14,036 nt of DNA from Isotricha intestinalis (taxonomy: Eukaryota > Ciliophora > Litostomatea > Vestibuliferida > Isotrichidae), in the NCBI GenBank assembly GCA_023807065.1, contig JAJJLU010004370.1, positions 1-14,036 of the forward strand, in the 5' to 3' direction. The translations under genes were made by a program, and so were the position numbers. Shown here piece after piece: positions 1 to 7,144 of the stretch. The notes beneath the pieces are model-generated. The model searched no databases, was not told the origin of the DNA, and saw only the letters and a list, made by a program, of their open reading frames with translations. Within the stretch, counting starts at the first letter, position 1, and every line of letters begins with the position of its first letter.

Positions 1-1
1 A

Positions 2-2332
2 AAAAATGAAGAACCTAATATTGAAGAAGTTAATGAAGAAGAAAAAAAGGAAGAGAATGATATTGAAGAAAAAAATGAAGAGCCTAATATTGAAGAAGGT
101 ATTGAAAAAGAAGAAAAAAAGGAAGAGAATAATGATATTAAAGAAAAAGAAAAAAAAAATGATGAAAATGATTTAGATAAATTACTTGAAGAAGAAAATA
201 TAAAACAAAAGGAATATGAAAAAGAAGAAGAAGAAAGGAAAAAAAAAGAAGAAGAAGAAGAAAGGAAAAAAAAAGAAGAAGAAGAAGAAAGAAGAAAAAA
301 AGAAGAAGAAGAAGAAGAAGAAAGAAGAAAAAAAGAAGAAGAAGAAAGAAAAAAAGAAAAAGAAAGAAGAAAAAAAGAAGAAGAAGAAAGAAGAAAAAAA
401 AAAAAGAAGAAGCTGATAACAATTTTAGATTTTGAAAAAAAACCAACAAGAGAGACTATAATAAATTCCCCTCATTCAAAATACTCAATAAAAAAATGTT
501 ATTGTACAATGGAAGAATTATATTTTGTATCTCAAGAAGATTTTATGTTAAACCATCCAGAAACAATTCCAATGAAAGAGGAAATAAGAAATAAAAGATA
601 TGATAATTATGAAGAAATGAGAAAAAAGAAAATAGAAACAATAATAAAATTTAGAGAAGAACTATTAAAAGCTGAAGAAGAAATGGAAAAAGAAAGAGAA
701 GAAGAAGAGGAAAAACCAAAAAAAAAAAGAAAAAGTATTGTTGTTGAACATGCAGAAGATTTAGCAAATAAACAAGTAACAATAATGAAAGAAAAGAATA
801 AGAAAGAATTAGCTGAAATAGTAAAATATGAATTAGATAAGGATTTATTAAATGATAAAATGAGGAAAGAACATAATGAATTAATGGATATGGAATTAAA
901 AAAAAATGATCCTGAAGGTTATAAGAAAAAAAAAGAGAAAGAAGAAAAAGAAAGAAAAAGAAAAGAAGAATTAAGAAAGAAAAAAGAAGAAGAAGAAAAA
1001 GATAGAAGAATATCAACTGAAGAAAGTAAAATCACTGAATCTGATAAAAATAAAAATACTAACATTAACGATAAAAATAAACCAAGTGGAGGTGCTGCTG
1101 CTTTAATTCAATTAAATGAAAATAAAAGAGCAATTGAACAAGCTAAAAAAAGTCAAAATTATGAAATGAAACAAATTAAAATTTCAAAGAAATTAGAAAG
1201 ATTAGATCATCAACAAAAAATGAAAATAGAAAAAGAAGCAAGAATAAAAAATCAAAAATTAGAAAGAATAAGACAAAATCAAGAAAATAATATTATTGAA
1301 AATTATGAAAGAAAATTAAAAATAATGAAAACAATTCAAAGTAAAGATTTAACTTGTTATGAAATTAAAAATGAAATTACTGATAATAATGATTCAAAAG
1401 GAGAAGATAGAACAGAATTTTTAATTAGGAAAAAAGATTATATAGATAAATTAAGAAAAAAAGAAGAAGATAATAGAGAAAAATTAAGACAAGAATTAAT
1501 AGATAAACAAATTAAATATGAAAGAGCTAGACAAGATGCAAGAGATGTTGTTATTAAAAAAAATAAAGATTTTGCTGATATTGAAAAAAAGAGAATTGAT
1601 GATATTTTAAAAGCTCAAACAATTATGAAAAAAGGAATTAATAAGGAAGTTTGTAATGAATTAGATAGAAATTTTTATGATAATAAACATTTGCATTTAG
1701 TTACTGATAATTTTGTTAAAGAAAAATATAAAGAGGAAAAAAATAGTGATATAGAGGAAAAAGATGAAAAAAGAGAGAGTAAAAATGATGTAAGTAAACA
1801 TAGTAAAAATAAAAGTCAACAAAGTAAAAAAAATGAAGAAAATAAAAGTCAACAAAGTAAAAAAAATGAAGAAAATAAAAGTCAACATAGTAAAAAAGAA
1901 GAAGAAAATAAAAGTCAACATAGTAAAAAAGAAGAAGAAAATAAAAGTCAACATAGTAAAAAAGAAGAAGAAGATAATAAATCAAAAAAATCAAATGAAG
2001 AAGAAAATGAAACAAAATTATCTGAAAAAGAAATTAGAGAATATGTTGAAAAATATAGAAAACAATTACTTCAATCTTATAAAAAATTAATCAATGAAGA
2101 AAGGAAAAATGAAGAAGAACGTCAAAAAAATTTAAATAATTTAATTAAAAAATCTGATAAAGAAGCTTTAGAAAAACAATATGGAAAAATTAGAACAATT
2201 GCTAACATGAGATTAGAAAAAGAAAAAGAAAAAATTAAAAAAAAAATCCAATATTATGAATTTTCTCTTAGAAGAAATAATGAAGAAGCTGAAAAAGAAT
2301 ATCAAAATCAAAAACAAAAAAAAAATGAGTAA
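2..2332 (+). CDS. Coiled-coil protein with a CCDC177-like N-terminal motif, 5'-partial
   Basis: The frame is open from base 2 to the TAA at 2330-2332 (776 codons), so the 5' end lies outside the window. An ATG at 509 would give 607 residues, but it falls inside a recognisable motif and is very unlikely to be the start. Residues 1-138 are a Glu/Lys/Arg tract. Residues about 156-210 contain SPHSKYSIKK...TMEELYF followed by PETIPMKEEIRNKRY, resembling the 'SPRSxEACxxxGxxPEELxxRxxxxF' motif that opens CCDC177-type and related flagellate coiled-coil proteins. The rest is almost continuous charged coiled coil with an eleven-residue repeat. No signal peptide or membrane segment is seen in the visible part. 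The family resemblance is from memory of the motif; a cytoskeletal, basal-body or axonemal role is inference. Gln is always CAA, consistent with TAA as stop. It is convergent with the SF-assemblin-like gene. Confidence 0.85.
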   Translation, partial: KNEEPNIEEVNEEEKKEENDIEEKNEEPNIEEGIEKEEKKEENNDIKEKEKKNDENDLDKLLEEENIKQKEYEKEEEERKKKEEEEERKKKEEEEERRKKEEEEEEERRKKEEEERKKEKERRKKEEEERRKKKKKKLITILDFEKKPTRETIINSPHSKYSIKKCYCTMEELYFVSQEDFMLNHPETIPMKEEIRNKRYDNYEEMRKKKIETIIKFREELLKAEEEMEKEREEEEEKPKKKRKSIVVEHAEDLANKQVTIMKEKNKKELAEIVKYELDKDLLNDKMRKEHNELMDMELKKNDPEGYKKKKEKEEKERKRKEELRKKKEEEEKDRRISTEESKITESDKNKNTNINDKNKPSGGAAALIQLNENKRAIEQAKKSQNYEMKQIKISKKLERLDHQQKMKIEKEARIKNQKLERIRQNQENNIIENYERKLKIMKTIQSKDLTCYEIKNEITDNNDSKGEDRTEFLIRKKDYIDKLRKKEEDNREKLRQELIDKQIKYERARQDARDVVIKKNKDFADIEKKRIDDILKAQTIMKKGINKEVCNELDRNFYDNKHLHLVTDNFVKEKYKEEKNSDIEEKDEKRESKNDVSKHSKNKSQQSKKNEENKSQQSKKNEENKSQHSKKEEENKSQHSKKEEENKSQHSKKEEEDNKSKKSNEEENETKLSEKEIREYVEKYRKQLLQSYKKLINEERKNEEERQKNLNNLIKKSDKEALEKQYGKIRTIANMRLEKEKEKIKKKIQYYEFSLRRNNEEAEKEYQNQKQKKNE
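218..412 (+). repeat. 195-base uninterrupted polypurine tract within the coding region
   Basis: Every base from 218 to 412 is A or G. The tract consists of GAA, AAA, AGA and AGG codons in imperfect blocks and encodes only Glu, Lys and Arg, as the likely helical leader of the coiled-coil protein. Such a tract is prone to length change by slippage and could form a triplex. The reading frame is intact throughout. Confidence 0.9.
1808..1972 (+). repeat. Five tandem 33-bp units encoding an 11-residue repeat
   Basis: Units start at 1808, 1841, 1874, 1907 and 1940, each exactly 33 bases and in frame. The first two encode NKSQQSKKNEE and the last three NKSQHSKKEEE, so the array has two unit types arranged in blocks, as expected from recent unit-by-unit expansion. 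The flanking SKHSKNKSQ and NKSKKSNEEE look like degenerate edge units. The encoded stretch is hydrophilic and probably disordered or loosely helical, lying between coiled-coil blocks. Confidence 0.95.
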
Positions 2333-2479
2333 AAAAAATTAAATAATATTTAATTTTAAAAGAAATTATTTTTATTTGAAATTTTATCTTTAAAAACTTT
2401 ATACAAACAAAATTCAAAAATTTATTTCAAAAAAAAAAACTAAATTTATTAAATAAAAAAAAAACAAAAAGAACAAATT
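2333..2479. other. Convergent intergenic spacer
   Basis: This 147-base AT-rich spacer separates the two stop codons of the tail-to-tail genes. It must contain both 3' ends. Several AATAAA-like words occur, but in DNA this AT-rich they are not diagnostic of polyadenylation sites. No gene is seen. Confidence 0.7.
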
Positions 2480-3274
2480 TTAAATCTGAGAAGTAGTTTG
2501 TTGTAATCTATTACAAGTATTTTCAAGAACATCAATAAGAACTTCTTCATTTTGTTCTCTTTCTTTTCTTTCATTAGATAAATCATTTTTCATTCTATCA
2601 TTCATAATTTTAATCATTTCTAAAATACCTTCTTGAGTTTCTTCTCTATTTTTTTTTTCTCCTTGTATAACAGCATCAATTTTTTGAATTTCATCATTTA
2701 ATCTCATCATTGCATTATTATCAGCTTCTTCTCTTTCAGTTTGTTCCATTTTAAAACCAGTTTGAATTTTTGGTAATTCTTTTTCAAAATAATTTTCTAA
2801 ATTTTCTATTGAATCATATCTTGTTTTTGATTGATTTTGTAATTCATTTTTCACTATATTAAATTTTTCTTCTAAATATTGTGCTACTTTAACTTCTATT
2901 TCTTTTTTAGCTTGTAATTCAGCATCAAATTTTTCAAATATTTTTTCTTCCATTTTCTTCATAAAATCCATAAATTCATTATGTGCTGCTTCTCTTTTTG
3001 ATGAATCATCTTCTAATGTTTTTTGAATTACTAAAATTTGTTCTTTTACATCATTAAATTTTTGATTATTGTTTTCTTTAGTTTCTTCTATTGAATTATA
3101 AATATTCATTGTTTTTTGTTCGTATTGTTCAAATTTTGTCGATTTTTCATTTTCTATTACTGTTGTTATTCTACCTAATTTTTCAGCTAATTTCTGCATT
3201 CTATCATTATTTGTTCCCTCTCCACTCATATTTAATTTTGATTTTGATAAATAACTCGAATTGATACCTGACAT
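2480..3274 (-). CDS. SF-assemblin / beta-giardin-like striated fibre protein
   Basis: The gene encodes 264 residues from the ATG at 3274-3272 to TAA at 2482-2480. A short Ser/Gly/Asn-rich head (about residues 1-24, MSGINSSYLS...) is followed by DRMQKLAEKLGRI and then an almost unbroken coiled-coil rod to the C-terminus, ending ...VLIDVLENTCNRLQQ. Length, head-rod layout, absence of prolines in most of the rod and the closing CNRL segment fit the SF-assemblin family, whose members assemble into striated rootlet fibres at flagellar basal bodies. No signal peptide or intron is seen. The TAA stop falls where the family normally ends, supporting the standard code. Its 5' end is duplicated at 7004-7123. 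Start choice is supported by a promoter-like motif just upstream and by conservation of the ATG in the duplicate. A generic coiled-coil protein is the main alternative. Confidence 0.82.
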   Translation of the reverse strand: MSGINSSYLSKSKLNMSGEGTNNDRMQKLAEKLGRITTVIENEKSTKFEQYEQKTMNIYNSIEETKENNNQKFNDVKEQILVIQKTLEDDSSKREAAHNEFMDFMKKMEEKIFEKFDAELQAKKEIEVKVAQYLEEKFNIVKNELQNQSKTRYDSIENLENYFEKELPKIQTGFKMEQTEREEADNNAMMRLNDEIQKIDAVIQGEKKNREETQEGILEMIKIMNDRMKNDLSNERKEREQNEEVLIDVLENTCNRLQQTTSQI

Positions 3275-3295
3275 TTTTATATTTTGAAAAAGTGT
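3275..3295 (-). promoter_or_regulatory. Promoter or initiator-like motif upstream of the SF-assemblin-like gene
   Basis: Read on the minus strand, the bases before the ATG are ACACTTTTTCAAAA then TATAAAA. Almost the same words, CTTTTTTCAAAA then GAATATAAA, precede the 183-codon gene. The element is also kept in the truncated duplicate (about 7124-7144). A short leader with an initiator just before the ATG is typical of several anaerobic protists. The function here is inferred only from sharing and position. Confidence 0.4.
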
Positions 3296-4343
3296 AATTG
3301 AAGTTTTTATATTTTATTTTATAAATATGAATAATATATTTTCTAATTTTTTTTTTTTCATTTTTTTAAATATAATTAGAAATATTGGAATTATTTTAAA
3401 TTTAAACATGTATTAAATACAATGAAATAAAGATAATGAACATCATTTATAAAAGAACCAATAAATCAATTAATTTTGTCTTTAAATGTAGATATCAAAT
3501 TAACATTTAAAATCTTGGCTTTAATGATTTGGATTCAGTTTTTTATTTTGATTATCAATAAAAATTTGACAAAAATTAAAAAAAAATTTTAATTTTTATT
3601 TAATATTCATTATGAATTTTACAAGGATATTAATGCAATATAAATTTATGTGAAAGATCTTTATCTGGTCATGATACTTTTAAAGAAAGATTTGAATTTT
3701 ATTTTTCAATAAATCAATTAAATGAAATAACTTTATAGATTTGAAGAAATTCAAAATTTTTTAATAATATATTTAGCATATAATGAAATTATCAAATTGT
3801 TAAATTTTTTCAAAATGATAAAATTTATCTATATATATATGAAAATCAATATTTCATTTTAATATCATAGAATAATTTTTTTATTTTATGGATTAACAAT
3901 ACAATTAATGATAATGGTTGTTTTTACAAAGATAAAATAAATAATATTAATGCAATCATTTAAAAAATTTTTTCTTAATTTTATATTTAAAATTTGTTTA
4001 CAAAAATAACATAAAACAATCACTTTTTCCATATATTAAAAAAATATAATAATTTTTATTTTCATTATAGAATTCAAAAAGAGTTTTAACATATTCTCTT
4101 TTGAAAAAGATGAAAGAATAATTTTAAATATAACATTCAAATATCATTTATAAACCTTAGTTTAAAAAAAAATAAAATAATTTTTAAAAAAATGGAGAAT
4201 GGAGATTGGGGATTGGATTTGGGCCTAATCCCAATTCCCAAACTCCAAAATAAATGAAAATAATAAATATTTTATTTTATTTTTTTCATTCTTTTTCTTG
4301 GTGCTTTTGGTTTATTTATAATTTTTAAAATTAAGATTTTTTA
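3296..4343. other. AT-rich spacer of copy 1 with a copy-specific central segment
   Basis: No intact gene is seen. Both outer parts align with copy 2 (7145-8067), with substitutions and small indels. The centre, about 3656-3962, does not align with the corresponding 7507-7703 of copy 2. A short open stretch at 3643-3735 on the plus strand reads ...RSLSGHDTFKERFEF... to TAG; the SLSGHD word is vaguely WD40-like but too little to call. The two units have probably kept different remnants of a larger ancestral segment. Confidence 0.6.
4194..4246. repeat. GC-rich island: period-7 repeat and abutting inverted repeat
   Basis: Bases 4194-4214 are three period-7 units (GGAGAAT, GGAGATT, GGGGATT). Arms 4201-4223 and 4224-4246 abut with no loop and match at 18 of 23 positions when folded. 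The island is conspicuous in AT-only surroundings, and four G-runs on the plus strand could also permit a two-tier G-quadruplex. The counterpart in copy 2 is at 7937-7996. Confidence 0.7.
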
Positions 4344-5421
4344 ATATCAAAAGAAGAAATTAAAGAAATATTCCAAAATAATCAAGAAGAATATGAAAGT
4401 TATGATAGAAGTGAATCTTCAGAAAATTCAATAGAATTAAATACTTTAGTGATAAATAAAGAAATTTCAAATACAATAACAATAGATAATGATTCATATC
4501 ATCAATTAATTATATTTCTTCAAGATTTAAGTAAAGATGATGAAACATTAAAAATAAATCTTATTTTATAAAATCAATTCAAATATAAAAAATAAATATA
4601 ATTGATGAACAAATTGTTAAAGAAAAAGAAAAGAAAAAAAATGAAGTTAAAATTTAGAAAATATCAATAATGAATTGAAAGAAAAATTAGAAAGATTAAA
4701 AAAAGAAAATGATAAGAATTTAAAACAAATAGAATAGTTTAAATTAGATTTAAAAAATCAAAATGATTTAAATTTAAGTAAATTAAAAAAATTAGATTTA
4801 GAAAAAAAAAAACTATTAAATAATATTACAAATTATATAAATTATGAAGATATAATTTCCTTATCAAAATCGAATAGTAAATTATTTAATGAATAATTTT
4901 TTAATACAAAAAGTGAAGTCACAGAAAAAACAAAATCAAAAGAAGAAATGATTAATAATTTTAATAAAGAAAATATTAACTCAAGATTTAAAATAAATGA
5001 ATCAGAAAAAGAAAATTTATATAAAGTTTATATTTTAGGTGATAAAATAACAGGGAAAGAATTAAGAGATGAAACATTTTAATCTTTAATTTTTTTCAAA
5101 AAATTTGTTAAAATTCCATTAAAAAATTTTAAAAGAGGTTTATTAAGTGAAAAATAGGAAAAAGGATTTGACAAAAATTCAAAAATTCTTTATTTGGAAG
5201 ATTAAGTTCTTTTATTAAAGGAGAAGAATAGATGAAAATGAATACAGTAAATAATGATTGTAATACATAATTTACAGATGAAGAATTTAAAAATATAATT
5301 GAAGCTGATAGAACTATTTCAGAAACTTATAATATATAAAAAGATTAATGTTAAATTTGAATATGAAAAATTAGATAGTATTAAAGAATTATTAAATAAA
5401 TATTTAAACCTTAAACTTTAA
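4344..5421 (+). pseudogene. Decayed coiled-coil protein gene, copy 1
   Basis: A coding relic of roughly 350 codons can be followed through three frames. The former start is ATA at 4344-4346, where copy 2 has ATG. Frame 4344-4568 encodes an acidic segment (SKEEIKEIFQNNQEEYESY...) ending at TAA 4569. Short shifts near 4590 and 4650 lead into a Leu/Lys/Glu/Asn coiled-coil part starting LENINNELKEKLERLK. Further shifts near 5183 and 5340 lead to the end at 5421 (...IKELLNKYLNLKL). In-frame stops on this path are TAA 4569, TAG 4735, TAA 4894, TAA 5080, TAG 5155, TAG 5229 and TAA 5268, plus one TAA near 5335. All are TAR and sit where Gln would fit. No family was recognised. It lies about 140 bases upstream of the intact 183-codon gene. 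Confidence 0.65.
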
Positions 5422-5539
5422 TTTTTTGACAAAAATTTGTGAATTTTTTCTTGATTTATTATATGCAAGTTTTTGTTCTTTGAAAGAAATAAAAAATTTC
5501 TAAAATAGTTAACTTTCTAACTTTTTATATATATTTCAA

Positions 5540-5561
5540 ACTTTTTTCAAAAGAATATAAA
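5540..5561 (+). promoter_or_regulatory. Promoter or initiator-like motif before the 183-codon gene, copy 1
   Basis: ACTTTTTTCAAAA at 5540-5552 is followed by GAATATAAA and the ATG at 5562. It closely resembles the sequence before the SF-assemblin-like gene (CTTTTTCAAAA then TATAAAA then ATG), with a similar distance to the start. It is proposed as a core promoter or initiator giving a very short leader. Evidence is similarity and position only. Confidence 0.4.
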
Positions 5562-6113
5562 ATGGCAACATGTGAATGTATGGATACTGTTAAGATAAGG
5601 GAAGGGCCTTCTACTGAATTTAGTGATATAGGAAGAGTTTATCGAGGAGACATAGTTCAATTCCAAAGCTTTACAGAAAATGAAGGAAGAGTATGGGGAG
5701 AAATAGATTATGATAAATATTGTTGTGTCGTTGATACTAATGGTTCAAAGTATTTCAAAATAAGGGAAGATGGAGGAAATGTTTCAGGAAATGTTTCAAT
5801 GCTTCAAAAGAATTCAAAGTTTGGTGCTGTTCGAAAATCTGGATGCTGCTTTTTATGTGCATGTTATTTAGGAGGTTTGAATAATATAAATGAAGCTGAT
5901 GATTGTTGGGATTGGGCAACCGACAATAATAAAGTTAGGGCTTCTGATTCATATGTAAATATAGATAAATATAAATTAGCAACACAAATTGCCGAAAGAT
6001 ATGGAAGAAATGAAAGAAGTGGAAAAATTATTAAAGGAAACCACCATTTTTATGTTATCGATAACAATGGGACAGAAATTTTTAATTCGGCTGGGCCTGG
6101 TTATGGACATTAA
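5562..6113 (+). CDS. SH3b domain plus probable papain/C39-like cysteine peptidase domain, copy 1
   Basis: The gene encodes 183 residues. Residues about 5-57 look like a bacterial-type SH3 (SH3b) domain: VKIREGPSTEFSDIGRVYRGD matches the 'lnVRsGPSTsy.viG.l.kGd' pattern, closing with GEIDYDKYCCV. Residues about 85-183 resemble small papain-fold or C39-like peptidases: candidate nucleophile Cys95 (or Cys96) in SGCCFLCACYLGG, candidate His161/162 in GNHHFYVIDNN, and Asn175 in IFNSAG as a possible third residue. No signal peptide or membrane helix is seen, so it should be cytosolic unless exported otherwise. Such pairs occur in bacterial and phage peptidoglycan hydrolases and processing peptidases; the substrate here is unknown. 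G+C is roughly one third against about 12-15% in the flanks, which suggests horizontal acquisition or strong constraint. The catalytic assignment is inference. It ends at TAA after PGYGH. Confidence 0.8.
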   Translation: MATCECMDTVKIREGPSTEFSDIGRVYRGDIVQFQSFTENEGRVWGEIDYDKYCCVVDTNGSKYFKIREDGGNVSGNVSMLQKNSKFGAVRKSGCCFLCACYLGGLNNINEADDCWDWATDNNKVRASDSYVNIDKYKLATQIAERYGRNERSGKIIKGNHHFYVIDNNGTEIFNSAGPGYGH

Positions 6114-6459
6114 TCAAAAAGATTAATTAATTTTTTGAATAATATTTGTTCATTAATTGTTTGGAATATTTTAAATTTTTGTAATTCATAAGAAACCAAT
6201 AAATAAATTAAAATTTCATTAAAAATATTAAAAAAAAATGAATATTTAAAATTAAAATTAATAAGTAAAATGATATAAAAGAAATAAAGAAATTAATGAA
6301 TATAATAAATAAAAAAATGATAACTTTTAATTAGTTCAAATAAATAAGAGAAAAAAAGTAAATAATGAATTAATTAAAAATATATAAATCTAAAAGAAGA
6401 AAATGAAAATCAAAAAAGAATAAATCTATAATAATAGTTTAAAATAAAAAATCCTAATT
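6114..6459. other. AT-rich 3' flank of the 183-codon gene, copy 1
   Basis: No gene is seen. The strand is A-rich with many TAA and TAG triplets in all frames, and may be old decayed coding DNA. It appears identical to 9838-10183 in copy 2 up to base 6454, after which the copies start to differ. Confidence 0.6.
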
Positions 6460-6760
6460 ATTAATTTTTTCTTCTGTTTCTTGAATATGTTCATTTTTAT
6501 TTTCTAATTTATGATTTTATTTGAAATTTTAAATTTTCTAATTGATTCAATGGAATATCATTATTATTATTATCTTTTTTTATCTTATCTCCTTTTAATT
6601 GACCATCTATTATTTTTACATCATTATTAAATTTAGAAATTTTATCTTTTAATAATGTTTAAAAATTGATTAATTATTTTTTTTATTATCTTTTATTTAT
6701 ATTAAAAATAAATTCAGAAGAATCTTTTATTCTATAGTATTTAAAAGTATTTGATATCAA
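6460..6760 (-). pseudogene. Minus-strand coding relic, copy 1
   Basis: Reading leftward from about 6760, two open segments can be followed in different frames. One contains ISNTFKYYRIKDSSEFIFNI, the other LLKDKISKFNNDVKIIDGQL and then a Lys/Asp/Asn run ending ...LENLKFQIKS. They are separated by TAA triplets and a frameshift, and a last piece reads LENKNEHIQETEEKINN. The composition resembles the coiled-coil proteins in this window. It is probably the decayed 3' part of an unidentified gene. The same relic is in copy 2. Confidence 0.4.
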
Positions 6761-6973
6761 AAAATATGAATCGAAAGAAATTAAAATTATTATTATTATA
6801 TACCTTTTATCAATCTATTCAATTCATGAATGAGAATTATTATAATCATATAATTTTTAATCCATTTGCAAAATCTATCAATCCTATTATCATGATTGAT
6901 TTTTTATTAATATTATTCTCTTTGTATTTATTAAAAATTGATTATTCTTTATTTTTTTAATCATTTATCAATT
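6761..6973. other. AT-rich tail of the repeat unit, copy 1
   Basis: No gene is seen. From 6820 on, this segment matches 13098-13283 and provides the right-end marker of the repeat unit. A plus-strand open frame here is broken in the homologous segment and has a hydrophobic, random-looking composition, so it is not called. Confidence 0.6.
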
Positions 6974-7123
6974 TTAAAATATTTCTTTTTTTTGTTGTCC
7001 ATATATTACTGTACTTATTCTACCTAATTTCTCAGCTAATTTCTGCATTCTATCATTATTTGTTCCCTCTCCACTCATATTTAATTTTGATTTTGATAAA
7101 TAACTAGAATTGATACCTGACAT
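6974..7123 (-). pseudogene. Truncated SF-assemblin-like 5' fragment created at the duplication junction
   Basis: Bases 7004-7123 repeat the start of the SF-assemblin-like gene: ATG, the Ser/Gly-rich head and codons to about 40 (...LGRISTVI) with few changes, and the promoter-like motif upstream. At 7004 homology stops and the frame runs into the tail of copy 1, adding about nine residues (YGQQKKEIF) before TAA at 6976-6974. The resulting 49-codon chimeric frame lacks the rod and should not assemble. It could still be transcribed if the conserved upstream motif is a promoter. Confidence 0.75.
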
Positions 7124-7144
7124 TTTTATATTTTGAAAAAGTGT

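Larger units (their letters stand above)
3155..7003. repeat. Tandem duplication, unit copy 1 (about 3.85 kb)
   Basis: The left edge lies within the SF-assemblin-like coding region at about codon 40. The right edge is the junction at 7003/7004, where TCCATA meets the second copy of that coding region. Contents in order: SF-assemblin 5' end, AT-rich spacer with relics, hairpin island, coiled-coil pseudogene, intact 183-codon gene, minus-strand relic and AT-rich tail. The tail 6820-7003 matches 13098-13283, which fixes the right end of the unit. Confidence 0.9.

Noticed and set aside
138..2090. Phe/Leu-rich minus-strand frames and an 85-codon plus-strand frame over the Lys/Glu-rich gene
   Set aside because: They are mirror or shifted readings of the polypurine-rich coding strand; the composition is purely low-complexity Phe/Leu or Lys, and the true frame is continuous.
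4201..4246. Interstitial telomere repeats
   Set aside because: Words such as GGGATTAGG resemble telomeric units, but there is no regular tandem array; the period-7 GGAGAAT repeat is a different sequence.
5562..6239. Reading TAA and TAG as Gln for the whole window
   Set aside because: The SF-assemblin-like protein and the coiled-coil protein contain no internal TAR, use CAA for Gln and end at TAA where the family or sequence naturally ends. The idea is kept only for the origin of the decayed gene.
6751..6960. 69-codon plus-strand open frame in the unit tail
   Set aside because: The listed first codon is TTG, and the frame is broken by substitutions and indels in the homologous segments (about 10474-10544 and 13098-13260). 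Composition is that of random AT-rich DNA.
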